The position numbers and the translations under genes are program-made. DNA of 64,000 nt from Novosphingobium subterraneum (GTDB taxonomy: Bacteria; Pseudomonadota; Alphaproteobacteria; Sphingomonadales; Sphingomonadaceae), in the NCBI RefSeq assembly GCF_000807925.1, contig NZ_JRVC01000009.1, positions 62,001 to 126,000 of the forward strand, read 5' to 3'. Below the pieces are notes generated by a model. That model did not search any database and was not told the origin of the DNA. It worked only from the letters and a program-made list of their open reading frames with translations. Positions 33,596 through 42,294 of this stretch are shown here, one piece after another. Each line of letters starts with the position of its first letter. Within the stretch, counting starts at the first letter, position 1.

Positions 33596-33769
33596 CGAAA
33601 CTCTTTCCAATCGGTCTGCAATCGGGCAGGGGGAATGGGCGGCTAACAGGCGATGGCCGCGCTTTTGTCAAGCCACGCCCAGACTGACGAAGGAAGGCGG
33701 GCCAGCCGAAGCCCCCGGCAGGGAGCACCACCTGGTCGCCCTTACCGGCGCGCCATACAGAAAAGACCG

Positions 33770-34987
33770 ATGAAGATACATCCCCTGATCACGACGACCG
33801 ACGCTCTGGCTGACTTGTGCGAGCGTCTGGCAAAAGCCGATTTCATCACGGTCGACACCGAATTCATGCGCGAGAACACCTACTGGCCGGAACTGTGCCT
33901 GGTGCAGATCGCCGATGACAAGGAAGCCGCAGCGATCGATCCGCTGGCGCCTGGGCTGGACATGACGCCGCTGCTCGACCTGCTGGTGGACAACGAGGAT
34001 GTGCTCAAGGTCTTTCACGCCGGCGGGCAGGACGTGGAGATCATCTACAACCTCACAGGCAAGACCCCGCACCCGATCTTCGACACCCAGATCGCGATGA
34101 TGGCGGTCAGCCAGTCGGAACAGATCGGCTATTCCAACCTCGTCGAATCCTGGCTCGGCTTCTCGATCGACAAGGGCGCCCGCTTCACCGACTGGTCGCG
34201 CCGTCCGCTGACCGACCGGCAGATCGAATATGCCATCGGCGACGTCACGCATCTGTCCAAGATCTTCCCCAAGCTGCTCAAGCGCCTGATCAAGACCGGT
34301 CGTGGCGAGTGGCTCGACATCGAGATGGAGAAGCTCGCCGATCCGGAGAATTACCGGACCGACATGGACACCGTCTGGCAGAAGATCCGCGCGCCCAGCC
34401 GCAACCCGGCCGTGCTCGGTCGGCTCAAGGCGCTGGCTGCATGGCGCGAGCGCGAGGCGATGGACAAGAACATCCCGCGCGGCCGCATCATGCGCGATGA
34501 AACGCTGGCGGATATCGCCAGCCACCCGCCCAAGGAGCAGCAGGACCTTGCCAAGGTGCGCGGGCTCTCGACGGGATGGAAGGATAACGACATCGGCCGC
34601 CGACTGATGCAGACGCTGGCCGAATCCAAGCCCCTGACCGATGCCGAGATGCCGCCCAAGGCGCCCCGCGGCGCCCCACTCGGCAAGGAAGGCGCGCTGG
34701 TCGCCGATCTGCTCAAGCTCCTGCTCAAGATCCGCAGCCGCGAGATCGATATCGCTGCGCGCCTGCTCGCGCGGACGGACGATCTCGAACTGCTGGCGGC
34801 AGGTCAGCGCAAGAATCTGCCGATCCTCGAGGGCTGGCGCTTCGAACAGTTCGGTCGCGATGCCCTTGAACTGGTTGAGGGCAAGCTGGCGTTTGCAGTG
34901 GTGAACGGCCGGCTCAAGATGGCGCATATCGACGATATCGGCGGTTCCGCAGACAAGCCCGAAGTCGTCGTTCACGTGGACGAATAG
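33770..34987 (+). CDS. rnd: Ribonuclease D
   Basis: 3'-5' exoribonuclease for tRNA 3'-end maturation, 405 residues. The DEDDy exonuclease motifs are visible: ITVDTEFMRENTYWP, FHAGGQDVEIIYN and YAIGDVTHL. An HRDC domain follows (ALAAWREREAMDKNIPRGRI). ATG 33770 (MKIHPLITTTDAL) is the natural start; the upstream extension is low-complexity. oxyR starts 6 bases after its stop, so the two are probably one transcript. Confidence 0.94.
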   Translation: MKIHPLITTTDALADLCERLAKADFITVDTEFMRENTYWPELCLVQIADDKEAAAIDPLAPGLDMTPLLDLLVDNEDVLKVFHAGGQDVEIIYNLTGKTPHPIFDTQIAMMAVSQSEQIGYSNLVESWLGFSIDKGARFTDWSRRPLTDRQIEYAIGDVTHLSKIFPKLLKRLIKTGRGEWLDIEMEKLADPENYRTDMDTVWQKIRAPSRNPAVLGRLKALAAWREREAMDKNIPRGRIMRDETLADIASHPPKEQQDLAKVRGLSTGWKDNDIGRRLMQTLAESKPLTDAEMPPKAPRGAPLGKEGALVADLLKLLLKIRSREIDIAARLLARTDDLELLAAGQRKNLPILEGWRFEQFGRDALELVEGKLAFAVVNGRLKMAHIDDIGGSADKPEVVVHVDE

Positions 34988-34993
34988 GTCAAG

Positions 34994-35890
34994 ATGAGCA
35001 CATACCTGCCCACGCTCAAGCAATTGCAGTACCTCGTGGCCTTGCACGAGCATGGGCATTTCGGGCGTGCGGCGGACTCGTGCTTCGTCTCGCAATCGAC
35101 GCTGTCAGCCGGTCTGCGCGAGCTGGAATCGCTGCTGGGCGTCGTGCTGGTCGAACGCACTCGCCGCGTGGTCCGCTTCACGCCGCTGGGAAATCAGGTG
35201 GTGGCCAAGGCGCATCGTCTGCTGCGCGAGGCCGAGGAGCTTTCCGAACTGGTGCAGAGCCACGGCGCGCCCCTCGCCGGCGAGTTGCGCATGAGCGTGA
35301 TCCCGACGATCGCGCCGTTCCTGCTGCCGCGCATACTGCCGCGCCTGCGCAAGGAGCGCCCGCAGCTCAAGCTCTTCCTGCGCGAGGAGCCGAGCGCCGC
35401 GGCAATCGAATCGCTCCACCATGGCCGGGCTGACTGCGTGCTGCTGGCCCTCCCCTACGCCACTGGCGAAGTCGAAACCGAAGTCCTGTTCAAAGACGAA
35501 TTGCTGGTCGCCTTCCCCAAGGACGATCCGCGCGATCCGCCTGCAACGATCACCGCAGACCTGATCGACGAGAACCGCCTGCTCCTGCTCGAAGACGGCC
35601 ACTGCCTGAAAGAGCACGCACTGGCCGCCTGCAACCGCCCCGAAATGCGCGCCAGTGCCACGATGATCGGCACATCGCTCCACACGCTGGTGCAGATGGT
35701 CGACAACGGGCTTGGCCTCACCATGCTGCCACAGATGGCGATCGATGCGGGCATCCTGCACGATACCCAGATCGTCGCCCGCCCGCTGAAGGCCGACCAC
35801 GCCTGGCGCGACATTGCGTTGGTCTGGCGCCGCAACAGCCCCCGCGCCGAGGAGTTCCACATGCTGGCGCAGGAACTCCGGGCGGGTTGA
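34994..35890 (+). CDS. oxyR: Hydrogen peroxide-sensing LysR regulator OxyR
   Basis: A 298-residue LysR-type regulator. The N-terminal winged helix (LKQLQYLVALHEHGHFGRAA, VSQSTLSAGLRELES) is followed by a regulatory domain with DGHCLKEHALAAC. Its two Cys residues are nine positions apart, exactly like the redox pair Cys199/Cys208 of E. coli OxyR, so peroxide sensing by disulfide formation is expected. It activates catalase, peroxidase and related genes elsewhere. It is coupled to rnd upstream and converges on chrA, whose stop is 5 bases away. Confidence 0.93.
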   Translation: MSTYLPTLKQLQYLVALHEHGHFGRAADSCFVSQSTLSAGLRELESLLGVVLVERTRRVVRFTPLGNQVVAKAHRLLREAEELSELVQSHGAPLAGELRMSVIPTIAPFLLPRILPRLRKERPQLKLFLREEPSAAAIESLHHGRADCVLLALPYATGEVETEVLFKDELLVAFPKDDPRDPPATITADLIDENRLLLLEDGHCLKEHALAACNRPEMRASATMIGTSLHTLVQMVDNGLGLTMLPQMAIDAGILHDTQIVARPLKADHAWRDIALVWRRNSPRAEEFHMLAQELRAG

Positions 35891-35895
35891 GCGCT

Positions 35896-37215
35896 CTAAA
35901 TTCCCGCTAGCACGAGACCCGCCAAGGCGCAGACACCAAGCGTCGTGATGATGCCCAGGCGCAGACGAAAGATCATCACCGCGCTTCCAAGCGCGATGAC
36001 CAGCACTCTCCAGTCAAGGGAAGCTAGGTCGGGCAGATCCAGCGTGATGGCCCCCAAGCTAGTCGGCGTAAGACGCGCGAACAGGACGTGCAGGGCAAAC
36101 CACAGCGTCAGGTTCGCTATCACGCCCACCACGGCCGCGGTGATAGCCGCCAATCCACCCTTCAGACGCGGCGCATTCTCCAGCCGGTCCAACCAAGGGC
36201 TGAACGCGAATATCCACATGAAGCAAGGCACGAAGGTCACCCAAGTCGTCAGGATTGCGCCCAGGAGTCCGGCAAGGTAGGGGCCGAACGGCTCTGGCGC
36301 GCGAAACGCGGCAAGGTAGCCCACGAACTGCGTAACCATGATCAGCGGCCCGGGCGTCGTTTCGGCAAGGCCCAGTCCATCGGCCATTTCACCGGGCCGC
36401 AGCCAGCCGAACCCGTCGACCGCCTGCTGCGCCATGTAGGCAAGCACGGCATAGGCCCCGCCGAAGGTCACGACTGCCAGCTGGGAAAAGAACACGCCGA
36501 TCTTCCACAGCACGTGGTCGGCGCCCAGAGTTGTCAGCACCAGAGCCAGGGGCAACACCCAGATCATCGCGCCCACGGCAATGGCGCGCATCGTGGCACC
36601 CCAGGGTCGCGGCCCGCTGGTTTCAGCCGGCGCGCTGGACTTGACCCCGAGCATGTCGGGTCGCCGCGCTGCGAGCACCATGCCGAGTGCCCCTGCTCCG
36701 AGAACGACCGCAGGGAACGGTACGGCAAATAACGCCAGCCCGATGAAGGCCGCGAGCGCTATGATCTTCTTGGTCGGCGTGCCAAGCGCCCGCCCGGCAA
36801 TCCGCAGGAGCGCCTGCACGACAATCGCCAGAACGGCCGCCTTGATGCCGAGAAACAGTGCGGAAAACCAGCCAAGACCTGCCGCGGCCGCATAGAGCAT
36901 CGACAGGGCGAGGATCACCGCGGCCCCCGGCAGGACGAAGAGCAGCCCCATGGCCAGCCCACCGCGATTGCCGTGCACCTTCCAGCCGATCCACGTCGCC
37001 AGCTGCTGCGCTTCAGGGCCAGGCAGAAGATGGCAGAAATTCAGCGCGTGCAGGAACTGGTCCTCGCTGACCCAGCGGCGTTCGTCCACCAGTTCGCGAT
37101 GCATCAGGGCGATCTGTCCGGCCGGACCGCCGAAACTGAGGCAGCCGATCCGCGCGCCCACGCGAACCAGCTCGGAGAAATCGGGTTTATTCAGCAAATC
37201 TGTACGTTCACTCAT
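35896..37215 (-). CDS. chrA: Chromate transporter ChrA, long-chain type
   Basis: A 439-residue CHR-family inner-membrane protein with two homologous halves of about six helices, giving chromate efflux. The N-half motif GARIGCLSFGGPAGQIALMH, the loop HLLPGPEAQQLATWIG and the matching C-half block VVTFGGAYAVLAYMAQQ plus ETTPGPLIMVTQFVGYLA are diagnostic. No chrB is nearby. The leader holds strong palindromes (37,220-37,286). It shares the strand with pgsA and converges on oxyR. Confidence 0.93.
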   Translation of the reverse strand: MSERTDLLNKPDFSELVRVGARIGCLSFGGPAGQIALMHRELVDERRWVSEDQFLHALNFCHLLPGPEAQQLATWIGWKVHGNRGGLAMGLLFVLPGAAVILALSMLYAAAAGLGWFSALFLGIKAAVLAIVVQALLRIAGRALGTPTKKIIALAAFIGLALFAVPFPAVVLGAGALGMVLAARRPDMLGVKSSAPAETSGPRPWGATMRAIAVGAMIWVLPLALVLTTLGADHVLWKIGVFFSQLAVVTFGGAYAVLAYMAQQAVDGFGWLRPGEMADGLGLAETTPGPLIMVTQFVGYLAAFRAPEPFGPYLAGLLGAILTTWVTFVPCFMWIFAFSPWLDRLENAPRLKGGLAAITAAVVGVIANLTLWFALHVLFARLTPTSLGAITLDLPDLASLDWRVLVIALGSAVMIFRLRLGIITTLGVCALAGLVLAGI

Positions 37216-37219
37216 GGTC

Positions 37220-37286
37220 AGCCCAACTACCTGCGGCCCGCAAAGCGGGCCGTGCAGGCAACGCTTGGGCTTCTGCCATGGCAGAA
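37220..37286 (-). promoter_or_regulatory. Structured chrA leader with palindrome
   Basis: Upstream of the chrA ATG (37215), AGCCCAA (37220-37226) and TTGGGCT (37265-37271) can pair around an inner perfect stem CGGCCCGC-AAA-GCGGGCCG (37234-37252), with CCTGC/GCAGG between. The only candidate ribosome-binding site, in GCAGGTAG, falls inside this fold. Immediately beyond is a perfect 16-base palindrome TTCTGCCATGGCAGAA (37271-37286), operator-like. No T-run follows, so it is not a classical pgsA terminator. Regulation of chrA by an RNA fold or a repressor is inferred. Confidence 0.55.
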
Positions 37287-37365
37287 CGCCTGACCGGGAG
37301 GTTGCATCGCCCCGGACATCCAGTAGTGCTCATTTAACTGCCGCTATCCAAAACCGCAAGCGCGC

Positions 37366-37959
37366 TCAATCCATGTGCTTGAGGCCGACGCGCAAGTAGT
37401 CCCAGCCCGTGACCACGGTCAGCACCGCTGCGCCCCACAGCGTGGTGAGGCCAACGGTATGCGGGACGTTCACCGTCAAACCTCCAGCTGTCACCAGCCA
37501 ATCGGGCAGGGCCTGACCGAGGATCAACGCGCCGAGCGAGATCATCTGGAACGTCGTCTTCCATTTGGCGAGGCGGCTGACCGGCACGGAGACACGCAGG
37601 CCCCCGAGAAACTCCCGCAAACCAGACACCGCGATCTCACGCAGCAGAATCACCAATCCGGCGATCACGTGCATGTCGCCAACGTACGGTCCGCGCAGCA
37701 CGCCCTGCGCTGTCAGCACCAGGATAACGGCAGCGACCATGATCTTGTCCGCTATCGGATCAAGGAAGACGCCCAGCTTGCTGACGGTCCCCTGAGCGCG
37801 AGCAAGATAGCCATCGAAATAATCGGTGATCCCCATCAGGCAATAGACGCCAAAGGCGAGCCCATAACCGAGGTGCCATTCCGGCCACCAAAGCAGCGCT
37901 GCCAGCAAGGGCACCGTAACGATCCGTGACAGGGTGAGCAGATTGGGCAGCGTCAGCAT
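37366..37959 (-). CDS. pgsA: CDP-diacylglycerol-glycerol-3-phosphate 3-phosphatidyltransferase
   Basis: Inner-membrane enzyme making phosphatidylglycerol phosphate. The CDP-alcohol phosphotransferase motif is complete: DYFDGYLARAQGTVSKLG, then FLDPIADKIM. Length is 197 residues from ATG 37959 (MLTLPNLLTLSRI), the usual start for PgsA; a GTG 16 codons upstream is also open and cannot be excluded. It is divergent from the LplT-like transporter gene, another phospholipid gene. Confidence 0.92.
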   Translation of the reverse strand: MLTLPNLLTLSRIVTVPLLAALLWWPEWHLGYGLAFGVYCLMGITDYFDGYLARAQGTVSKLGVFLDPIADKIMVAAVILVLTAQGVLRGPYVGDMHVIAGLVILLREIAVSGLREFLGGLRVSVPVSRLAKWKTTFQMISLGALILGQALPDWLVTAGGLTVNVPHTVGLTTLWGAAVLTVVTGWDYLRVGLKHMD

Positions 37960-38094
37960 GGAAAAGGCATAGCCTGCATTCGCGCCAAACGGAATCGCAA
38001 CATTCACCGCTTAAGACAGCCACCGCAAAACCTCTTGCCCGCAATCCTCACCGGGCTAAGGGTGCGCTCAAGAAGCGATGTCGGCAAAGGGTTC

Positions 38095-39405
38095 ATGACA
38101 ACATCGACGCATCTGGTGCGCACGCGCCGTTTCCTGCCGCTGTTCGTCACCCAGCTGCTGGGGGCCTTCAACGACAATCTCTACAAGAACGCGATGGTCC
38201 TGTACGTTGTGTACAGCGTCTACAATTCGGAGGCTGCCGAAGCGCGCTTCTCCGCTATCGCTTCGGGCCTGTTCATCCTGCCCTTCTTCCTGCTCTCAGC
38301 CTTGGCAGGCCAGTTGGCCGACATGCGTGACAAGGCGAAGATCATCCGCGTCGTGAAAGCGTGTGAGATCGCGATCATGCTTGTCGGTGGGACGGGCCTC
38401 GTCCTGGCCTGGCTGGGGCTTGAAGTCGAACAGGTGGCGATTCCGCTGATGCTTGCCGCCCTGCTGGCAATGGGCGTGCATTCCACGTTCTTCGGCCCGA
38501 TCAAGTACGCCATCCTGCCGCAGCATCTCCATGACGGCGAGGTTCTGGCAGGCACCGGACTCGTCGAGGCAGGCACCTATATCGCCATCCTCGCCGGCAC
38601 GATCCTGGCAGGCTGGATTCCGGTGGAAGTGGCGGCAGGTGGCGTAGTCGTGACGGCGCTCATCGGCTACTTCTCCGGTCGACAGGTCCCCCCTGCCCCG
38701 CCGATGATCGAGGCACAGAAGATCGATTTCAACGTCTTCACGTCATCGTGGAGACTGATCCGCAACACGACGCGGCACCGACAGGTGTTCATGGCGATCG
38801 TGGCGATCAGCTTCTTCTGGACCGTCGGCACCGTGCTGTTCATCCAGTTTCCGCCCCTTGCCAAGAACGTGCTTTCTGCCAGCAAGGAGGTGGCAAGCCT
38901 CTTTCTGGTGATGTTCTCGATCGGCATTGCCATCGGTTCGATGTCGATCAACGCGCTGCTCAAGGGGACCGTCTCGGCGCGTTATTCGCCCGCGTCGGTG
39001 ATCGTGATGGGCCTGTTCATCGCCGCGTTCCATCAGGTTTGCGATTACTGGCCCGCACATCCCGGCATGCCATTGATGGACGTTGCCACCTTCATCGCTC
39101 AGCCCCTCGCCATCCCCCTGCTGCTTTGCCTGCTCGGCATCGCAGTGGCAGGCGGCATGTTCGTCGTGCCGCTCTACGCATTCCTGACGACCGTGGTCGA
39201 CAAGTCCGAGACAGCCCGCACGATCGCTGCCAATAACATCGTTAATTCAGGAGCCATGGTGGTGGGGTCGCTGCTCGCGGTTGGCCTCAGCGCAGCAGGG
39301 GTCGCCATTGTCGACCAGTTGCTGCTCGGCGCAGCGATGTGCGTGGTCTCGGCCTGGCTCGGTTATCTGCTGTACCGCGCGGAGAAGGCTGCCAAGGCAG
39401 TCTGA
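38095..39405 (+). CDS. LplT-like MFS lysophospholipid transporter
   Basis: A 436-residue MFS carrier whose N-terminus (FLPLFVTQLLGAFNDNLYKN) matches LplT, which flips lysophospholipids across the inner membrane for reacylation. HSTFFGPIKYAILPQHL and VVDKSETARTIAANNIVNSG are also LplT features. In many bacteria LplT is fused to or paired with the acyltransferase Aas; here no Aas domain follows. ATG 38095 has AAAGGG upstream. Its stop is directly next to the stop of the converging small gene. Confidence 0.85.
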   Translation: MTTSTHLVRTRRFLPLFVTQLLGAFNDNLYKNAMVLYVVYSVYNSEAAEARFSAIASGLFILPFFLLSALAGQLADMRDKAKIIRVVKACEIAIMLVGGTGLVLAWLGLEVEQVAIPLMLAALLAMGVHSTFFGPIKYAILPQHLHDGEVLAGTGLVEAGTYIAILAGTILAGWIPVEVAAGGVVVTALIGYFSGRQVPPAPPMIEAQKIDFNVFTSSWRLIRNTTRHRQVFMAIVAISFFWTVGTVLFIQFPPLAKNVLSASKEVASLFLVMFSIGIAIGSMSINALLKGTVSARYSPASVIVMGLFIAAFHQVCDYWPAHPGMPLMDVATFIAQPLAIPLLLCLLGIAVAGGMFVVPLYAFLTTVVDKSETARTIAANNIVNSGAMVVGSLLAVGLSAAGVAIVDQLLLGAAMCVVSAWLGYLLYRAEKAAKAV

Positions 39406-39663
39406 TCAGGCGATAAACACCATGATTGCCAGGAAGCAGGCGCAATAGGCGATCAGGAAATCGCGGATATCCTGCATGGATATGCGCCGCAGGTTGACTG
39501 GTTCAGACCGTATGTCTGCTTCGCGCAGCAGAGCCTCTGCCCGCTTCATCGCCGCCAGCACTTCCGGCTCATGGCGCGGCAACTCGCGCAACGCGTGCCG
39601 CGGCAACTGGGCGCGGAACGGGTGGCGTGCGGTGCCATAGGCGGTGCTGGGCGACATGGTCAT
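39406..39663 (-). CDS. Small membrane protein of unknown function
   Basis: An 85-residue protein with a basic N-terminus, a charged helix (EVLAAMKRAEALLREADI) and a C-terminal membrane segment (FLIAYCACFLAIMVFIA). I do not recognise it. The charged-helix-plus-tail-anchor layout and its placement in a clean gap suggest a real gene. It may start two codons later (ATG 39657). It abuts the LplT-like stop. Confidence 0.6.
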   Translation of the reverse strand: MTMSPSTAYGTARHPFRAQLPRHALRELPRHEPEVLAAMKRAEALLREADIRSEPVNLRRISMQDIRDFLIAYCACFLAIMVFIA

Positions 39664-39758
39664 GACCTGACCTTAACGCTTTTTTCACCCTTCGGTATCC
39701 CGGCATTCTGCGCTTTTTGCAGTCGTGCCTGTTCGGGACAGTCTGGCGCACACAGAAA

Positions 39759-39784
39759 GAGGCCGCCCCATCCGGGACGGCCTC
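39759..39784 (-). terminator. Rho-independent terminator of the CsbD gene
   Basis: GAGGCCG...CGGCCTC form a GC-rich hairpin with an ATC loop. On the minus strand it is followed by TTTCTGT. It lies 41 bases past the CsbD stop. Confidence 0.7.
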
Positions 39785-39824
39785 CTGTGACCGGCCTGCC
39801 GGTCAAAACTGGTCCTGAATTGAA

Positions 39825-40007
39825 TCAGACGTCGTCGCCGAGTGCGCCCTTGACCTTCCCGGCCGCCTGTTGCGCTTCACCCTTGCGCTCCTGCGCCACG
39901 CCTTCACCATGGAGGCTGGCATTGTCGGTTGCCTTGCCCGCTGCCTGCTTGGTGTTGCCAATGGCTTCGTTGGCAAGGCCCTTGGCGCGATCGGTCAGCT
40001 CACCCAT
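39825..40007 (-). CDS. CsbD-family stress protein
   Basis: A 60-residue hydrophilic protein (MGELTDRAKGLANEAIGNTK, then QAAGKATDN and AQERKGEAQQAAGKVKGAL) with the two CsbD-type repeat helices. CsbD proteins accumulate under general stress; the molecular role is unknown. GGAGATC lies just upstream of the ATG. A terminator follows, so it is probably monocistronic. Confidence 0.9.
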   Translation of the reverse strand: MGELTDRAKGLANEAIGNTKQAAGKATDNASLHGEGVAQERKGEAQQAAGKVKGALGDDV

Positions 40008-40087
40008 CTTTGATCTCCTTGAATTTACGGCGAAGTTGCATCGCCTTCACGAAGATCAGTACGCACTGAATCCGCCGCGGTTCCGGC

Positions 40088-40531
40088 TTAGAGCACGCCT
40101 GCCATGCGCAGGATAAGGTTCCATTCGACTGGTCGCACGGCACCCACAGAAAGGCGCGAAAGCCGGATCAGATCCATCTCCTGAAGTTCCGGCGTGGCCT
40201 TTATCTGCTTCAGGGTCACTGTCTGCGGCAACTTCTCGACCGGCTTAACCTTCACCGCCGCCCACTTGCCTTCCGGATCGGTAGGATCAGTCAGACCGCC
40301 CTCGCTGATCACGATCACGCCAACCACCTCGACACCAATGTTGGAATGATAAAAGAACGCCAGATCGCCAGCCTGCATTGTGCGCAGGTTGCGCGCGGCG
40401 AGGTGGTTGCGCACGCCGTCCCACGTCCCCTCCCCTTCTGCGACGAGGTCATCCCAGCCATAGACGTCCGGTTCGGACTTCATCAGCCACAGGTTGCGGC
40501 CAGTCGTGTCGGTGATGTTGATTTTGGTCAT
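40088..40531 (-). CDS. EVE-domain protein (Thy28-like)
   Basis: A 147-residue EVE/PUA-like domain protein of the thymocyte nuclear protein family. Key blocks are NLWLMKSEPDVYGWDDLVAE, TWDGVRNHLAARNLR, GDLAFFYHSN and the C-terminal SVGAVRPVEWNLIL. EVE domains bind modified bases in DNA or RNA; the target here is unknown. I chose ATG 40531; an open frame extends upstream into the divergent gene and was rejected. Divergent from the 2OG oxygenase gene. Confidence 0.9.
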   Translation of the reverse strand: MTKINITDTTGRNLWLMKSEPDVYGWDDLVAEGEGTWDGVRNHLAARNLRTMQAGDLAFFYHSNIGVEVVGVIVISEGGLTDPTDPEGKWAAVKVKPVEKLPQTVTLKQIKATPELQEMDLIRLSRLSVGAVRPVEWNLILRMAGVL

Positions 40532-40595
40532 GAAACCCCACGCGAATCCCGTTACAGGCGGTTTCCATAGCGACAATTTTCCGAACTGGAACACC

Positions 40596-41537
40596 ATGCC
40601 CCTGCAAACCCTGCCGGTGATCTCGCTGAACAGCGAGCCCGCAACGCTTTCCCGTGACCTTGGCGAATCCTTCCAGACCTTCGGCTTTGCCATGGTCCGC
40701 GACCACGGTATCGATGCCGAACTGATCGCGCGCGCCTGGACTCTCACCGCCGAGTTCTTCGCCCTGCCCGAGGACGAGAAGCGCAGCTACTACATCGAGG
40801 GCCTTGGCGGCGCCCGTGGCTACACGCCATTCGGCACTGAAATCGCCAAGGGTGCAAAGCGCCACGACCTCAAGGAATTCTGGCACGTCGGCCGCGATCT
40901 GCCAGCAGACCATCCGCTTGCCGCGATGTCGATGTTCCCCAACGTCTGGCCGACCCGCCCCACAGGCTTCCGCGAGACTTTCGAAGCGCTCTATGCCGAG
41001 TTCGACCGCGTCGGCGCGCGCATCCTGTCGCGCATTGCGGTGTGGCTGGGGCTTGACGAGCACTGGTTCGACCCGGCGATCGAGGATGGAAACTCGGTCA
41101 TGCGCCTCCTGCACTATCCCCCCCTGCCCGCCGATGCCGAACCCGGCGCGATTCGCGCCGGTGCGCACGAGGACATCAACCTGATCACGCTGCTGCTGGG
41201 CGCAGAGGAAGCAGGCCTTGAACTGCTGACGAAGCAGGGCGAATGGATTGGCGTCTCGCCGCCTGAAGGCGCGCTGGTGGTCAACATCGGCGACATGCTG
41301 CAGCGCCTGACCAACCACGTCCTGCCCTCGACGACGCATCGCGTGCGCAATCCCGAAGGCGAGCGCGCCCGCCACAGCCGGTATTCGATGCCTTTCTTCC
41401 TGCACCTGCGCAGCGACTTCCCCTTCAGGACGCTGGACCAGTGCATCACCCCGGAAAACCCCGACCGTTACCCGGTTTCGATCACGGCCGATGATTACCT
41501 GCAGGAACGCCTGCGCGAGATCGGGCTGAAGAAGTAA
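40596..41537 (+). CDS. 2-oxoglutarate/Fe(II) oxygenase, isopenicillin N synthase family
   Basis: A 313-residue non-haem iron dioxygenase. The N-terminal DIOX_N region (FQTFGFAMVRDHGIDAEL) is followed by the double-stranded beta-helix: iron ligands in RAGAHEDINLITLLLG (H-x-D) and PSTTHRVRNP (distal His), with RHSRYSMPFF providing the R-x-S that binds 2-oxoglutarate. The substrate is unknown; such single genes are common in sphingomonads and are often misnamed after isopenicillin synthase. ATG 40596 avoids overlap with the EVE gene. Confidence 0.88.
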   Translation: MPLQTLPVISLNSEPATLSRDLGESFQTFGFAMVRDHGIDAELIARAWTLTAEFFALPEDEKRSYYIEGLGGARGYTPFGTEIAKGAKRHDLKEFWHVGRDLPADHPLAAMSMFPNVWPTRPTGFRETFEALYAEFDRVGARILSRIAVWLGLDEHWFDPAIEDGNSVMRLLHYPPLPADAEPGAIRAGAHEDINLITLLLGAEEAGLELLTKQGEWIGVSPPEGALVVNIGDMLQRLTNHVLPSTTHRVRNPEGERARHSRYSMPFFLHLRSDFPFRTLDQCITPENPDRYPVSITADDYLQERLREIGLKK

Positions 41538-41553
41538 CCTCGGAATTCCGCGC

Positions 41554-41571
41554 CCCCCGCCCGAGCGGGGG
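41554..41571. terminator. GC-rich hairpin between converging genes
   Basis: CCCCCGC-CCGA-GCGGGGG forms a strong 7-bp stem between the oxygenase stop and the converging protease-like gene. No T-run follows on either strand, so termination is only likely. Confidence 0.5.
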
Positions 41572-41586
41572 CACGGCATTGCAGAT

Positions 41587-42294
41587 TCAGCCCGCCGGCC
41601 GCTCCACCGGGACAACGTTGTACTTGCGCACCTCATCCTGGCTCAGGCAATAGCGTGTCGACGGGTTCTCCTTCGTCGCCACGGCCTGCTGCTTGTACAT
41701 CACCTCGGTCAGCAGCTTTCGGCTGATGCCCATGCGGATCAGGAAATCGTTGTCCTCGCTTGCCAACAAGGCGCTGGCCTGTTCGATCTCGCCGATCAAC
41801 CGAGTGGTCTCCTCGGTGCCTTCATCGACCGATATCTCGATGACGTCGCGGTCGCCGGTGTGGGTGAACATGTGGACCATGAACATTCCACCGGGCTCCA
41901 CAAACCGGCGATCGCCGCCCATGAACACGAAATTGCAGGCCGAAAAGCACGTCCATCCCGAAGGAATGCGGGTGACCATGCCGGGATAGGACCGAATCAC
42001 CTTCCCCGCGCGATTGCCGGCAGCGGCATCTCCCCCTCGGGATTTCAGCCAGACCTCCTCGATCCGCTCGTCGGCGTCGATCGCCGCTTTCAGGCGTTCA
42101 GGCAAACGCGAATCGATGATGCCGTCGGCAATCAGCACGCGCTTGCCGCCCTTGTCGACAGGGGTCAGCTTCATGGCCTGGGCAAGGCCCCATTCCGGTT
42201 TCTCAGGGCATGTCGGGTTCCTGGGGTCCATCGCGACCGGCTTTGTTGCCCCTGTGGCCAGCAGCAGGGCCAGAAACGGGAAAGCCAGCCGCAT
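41587..42294 (-). CDS. Periplasmic ClpP/crotonase-fold protein of unknown function
   Basis: A 235-residue exported protein. A signal peptide (MRLAFPFLALLLATGATKP) precedes a domain with the look of COG3904-type periplasmic ClpP-like proteins: EVWLKSRGGDAAAGNRAGKVI, then SGWTCFSACNFVFMGGDRRFVEPGG-type sequence with a Ser in the place of the ClpP nucleophile, and a conserved FMVHMF. A peptidase role is possible but unproved. ATG 42294 shares one base with the upstream gene's stop (TGATG). Confidence 0.7.
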   Translation of the reverse strand: MRLAFPFLALLLATGATKPVAMDPRNPTCPEKPEWGLAQAMKLTPVDKGGKRVLIADGIIDSRLPERLKAAIDADERIEEVWLKSRGGDAAAGNRAGKVIRSYPGMVTRIPSGWTCFSACNFVFMGGDRRFVEPGGMFMVHMFTHTGDRDVIEISVDEGTEETTRLIGEIEQASALLASEDNDFLIRMGISRKLLTEVMYKQQAVATKENPSTRYCLSQDEVRKYNVVPVERPAG

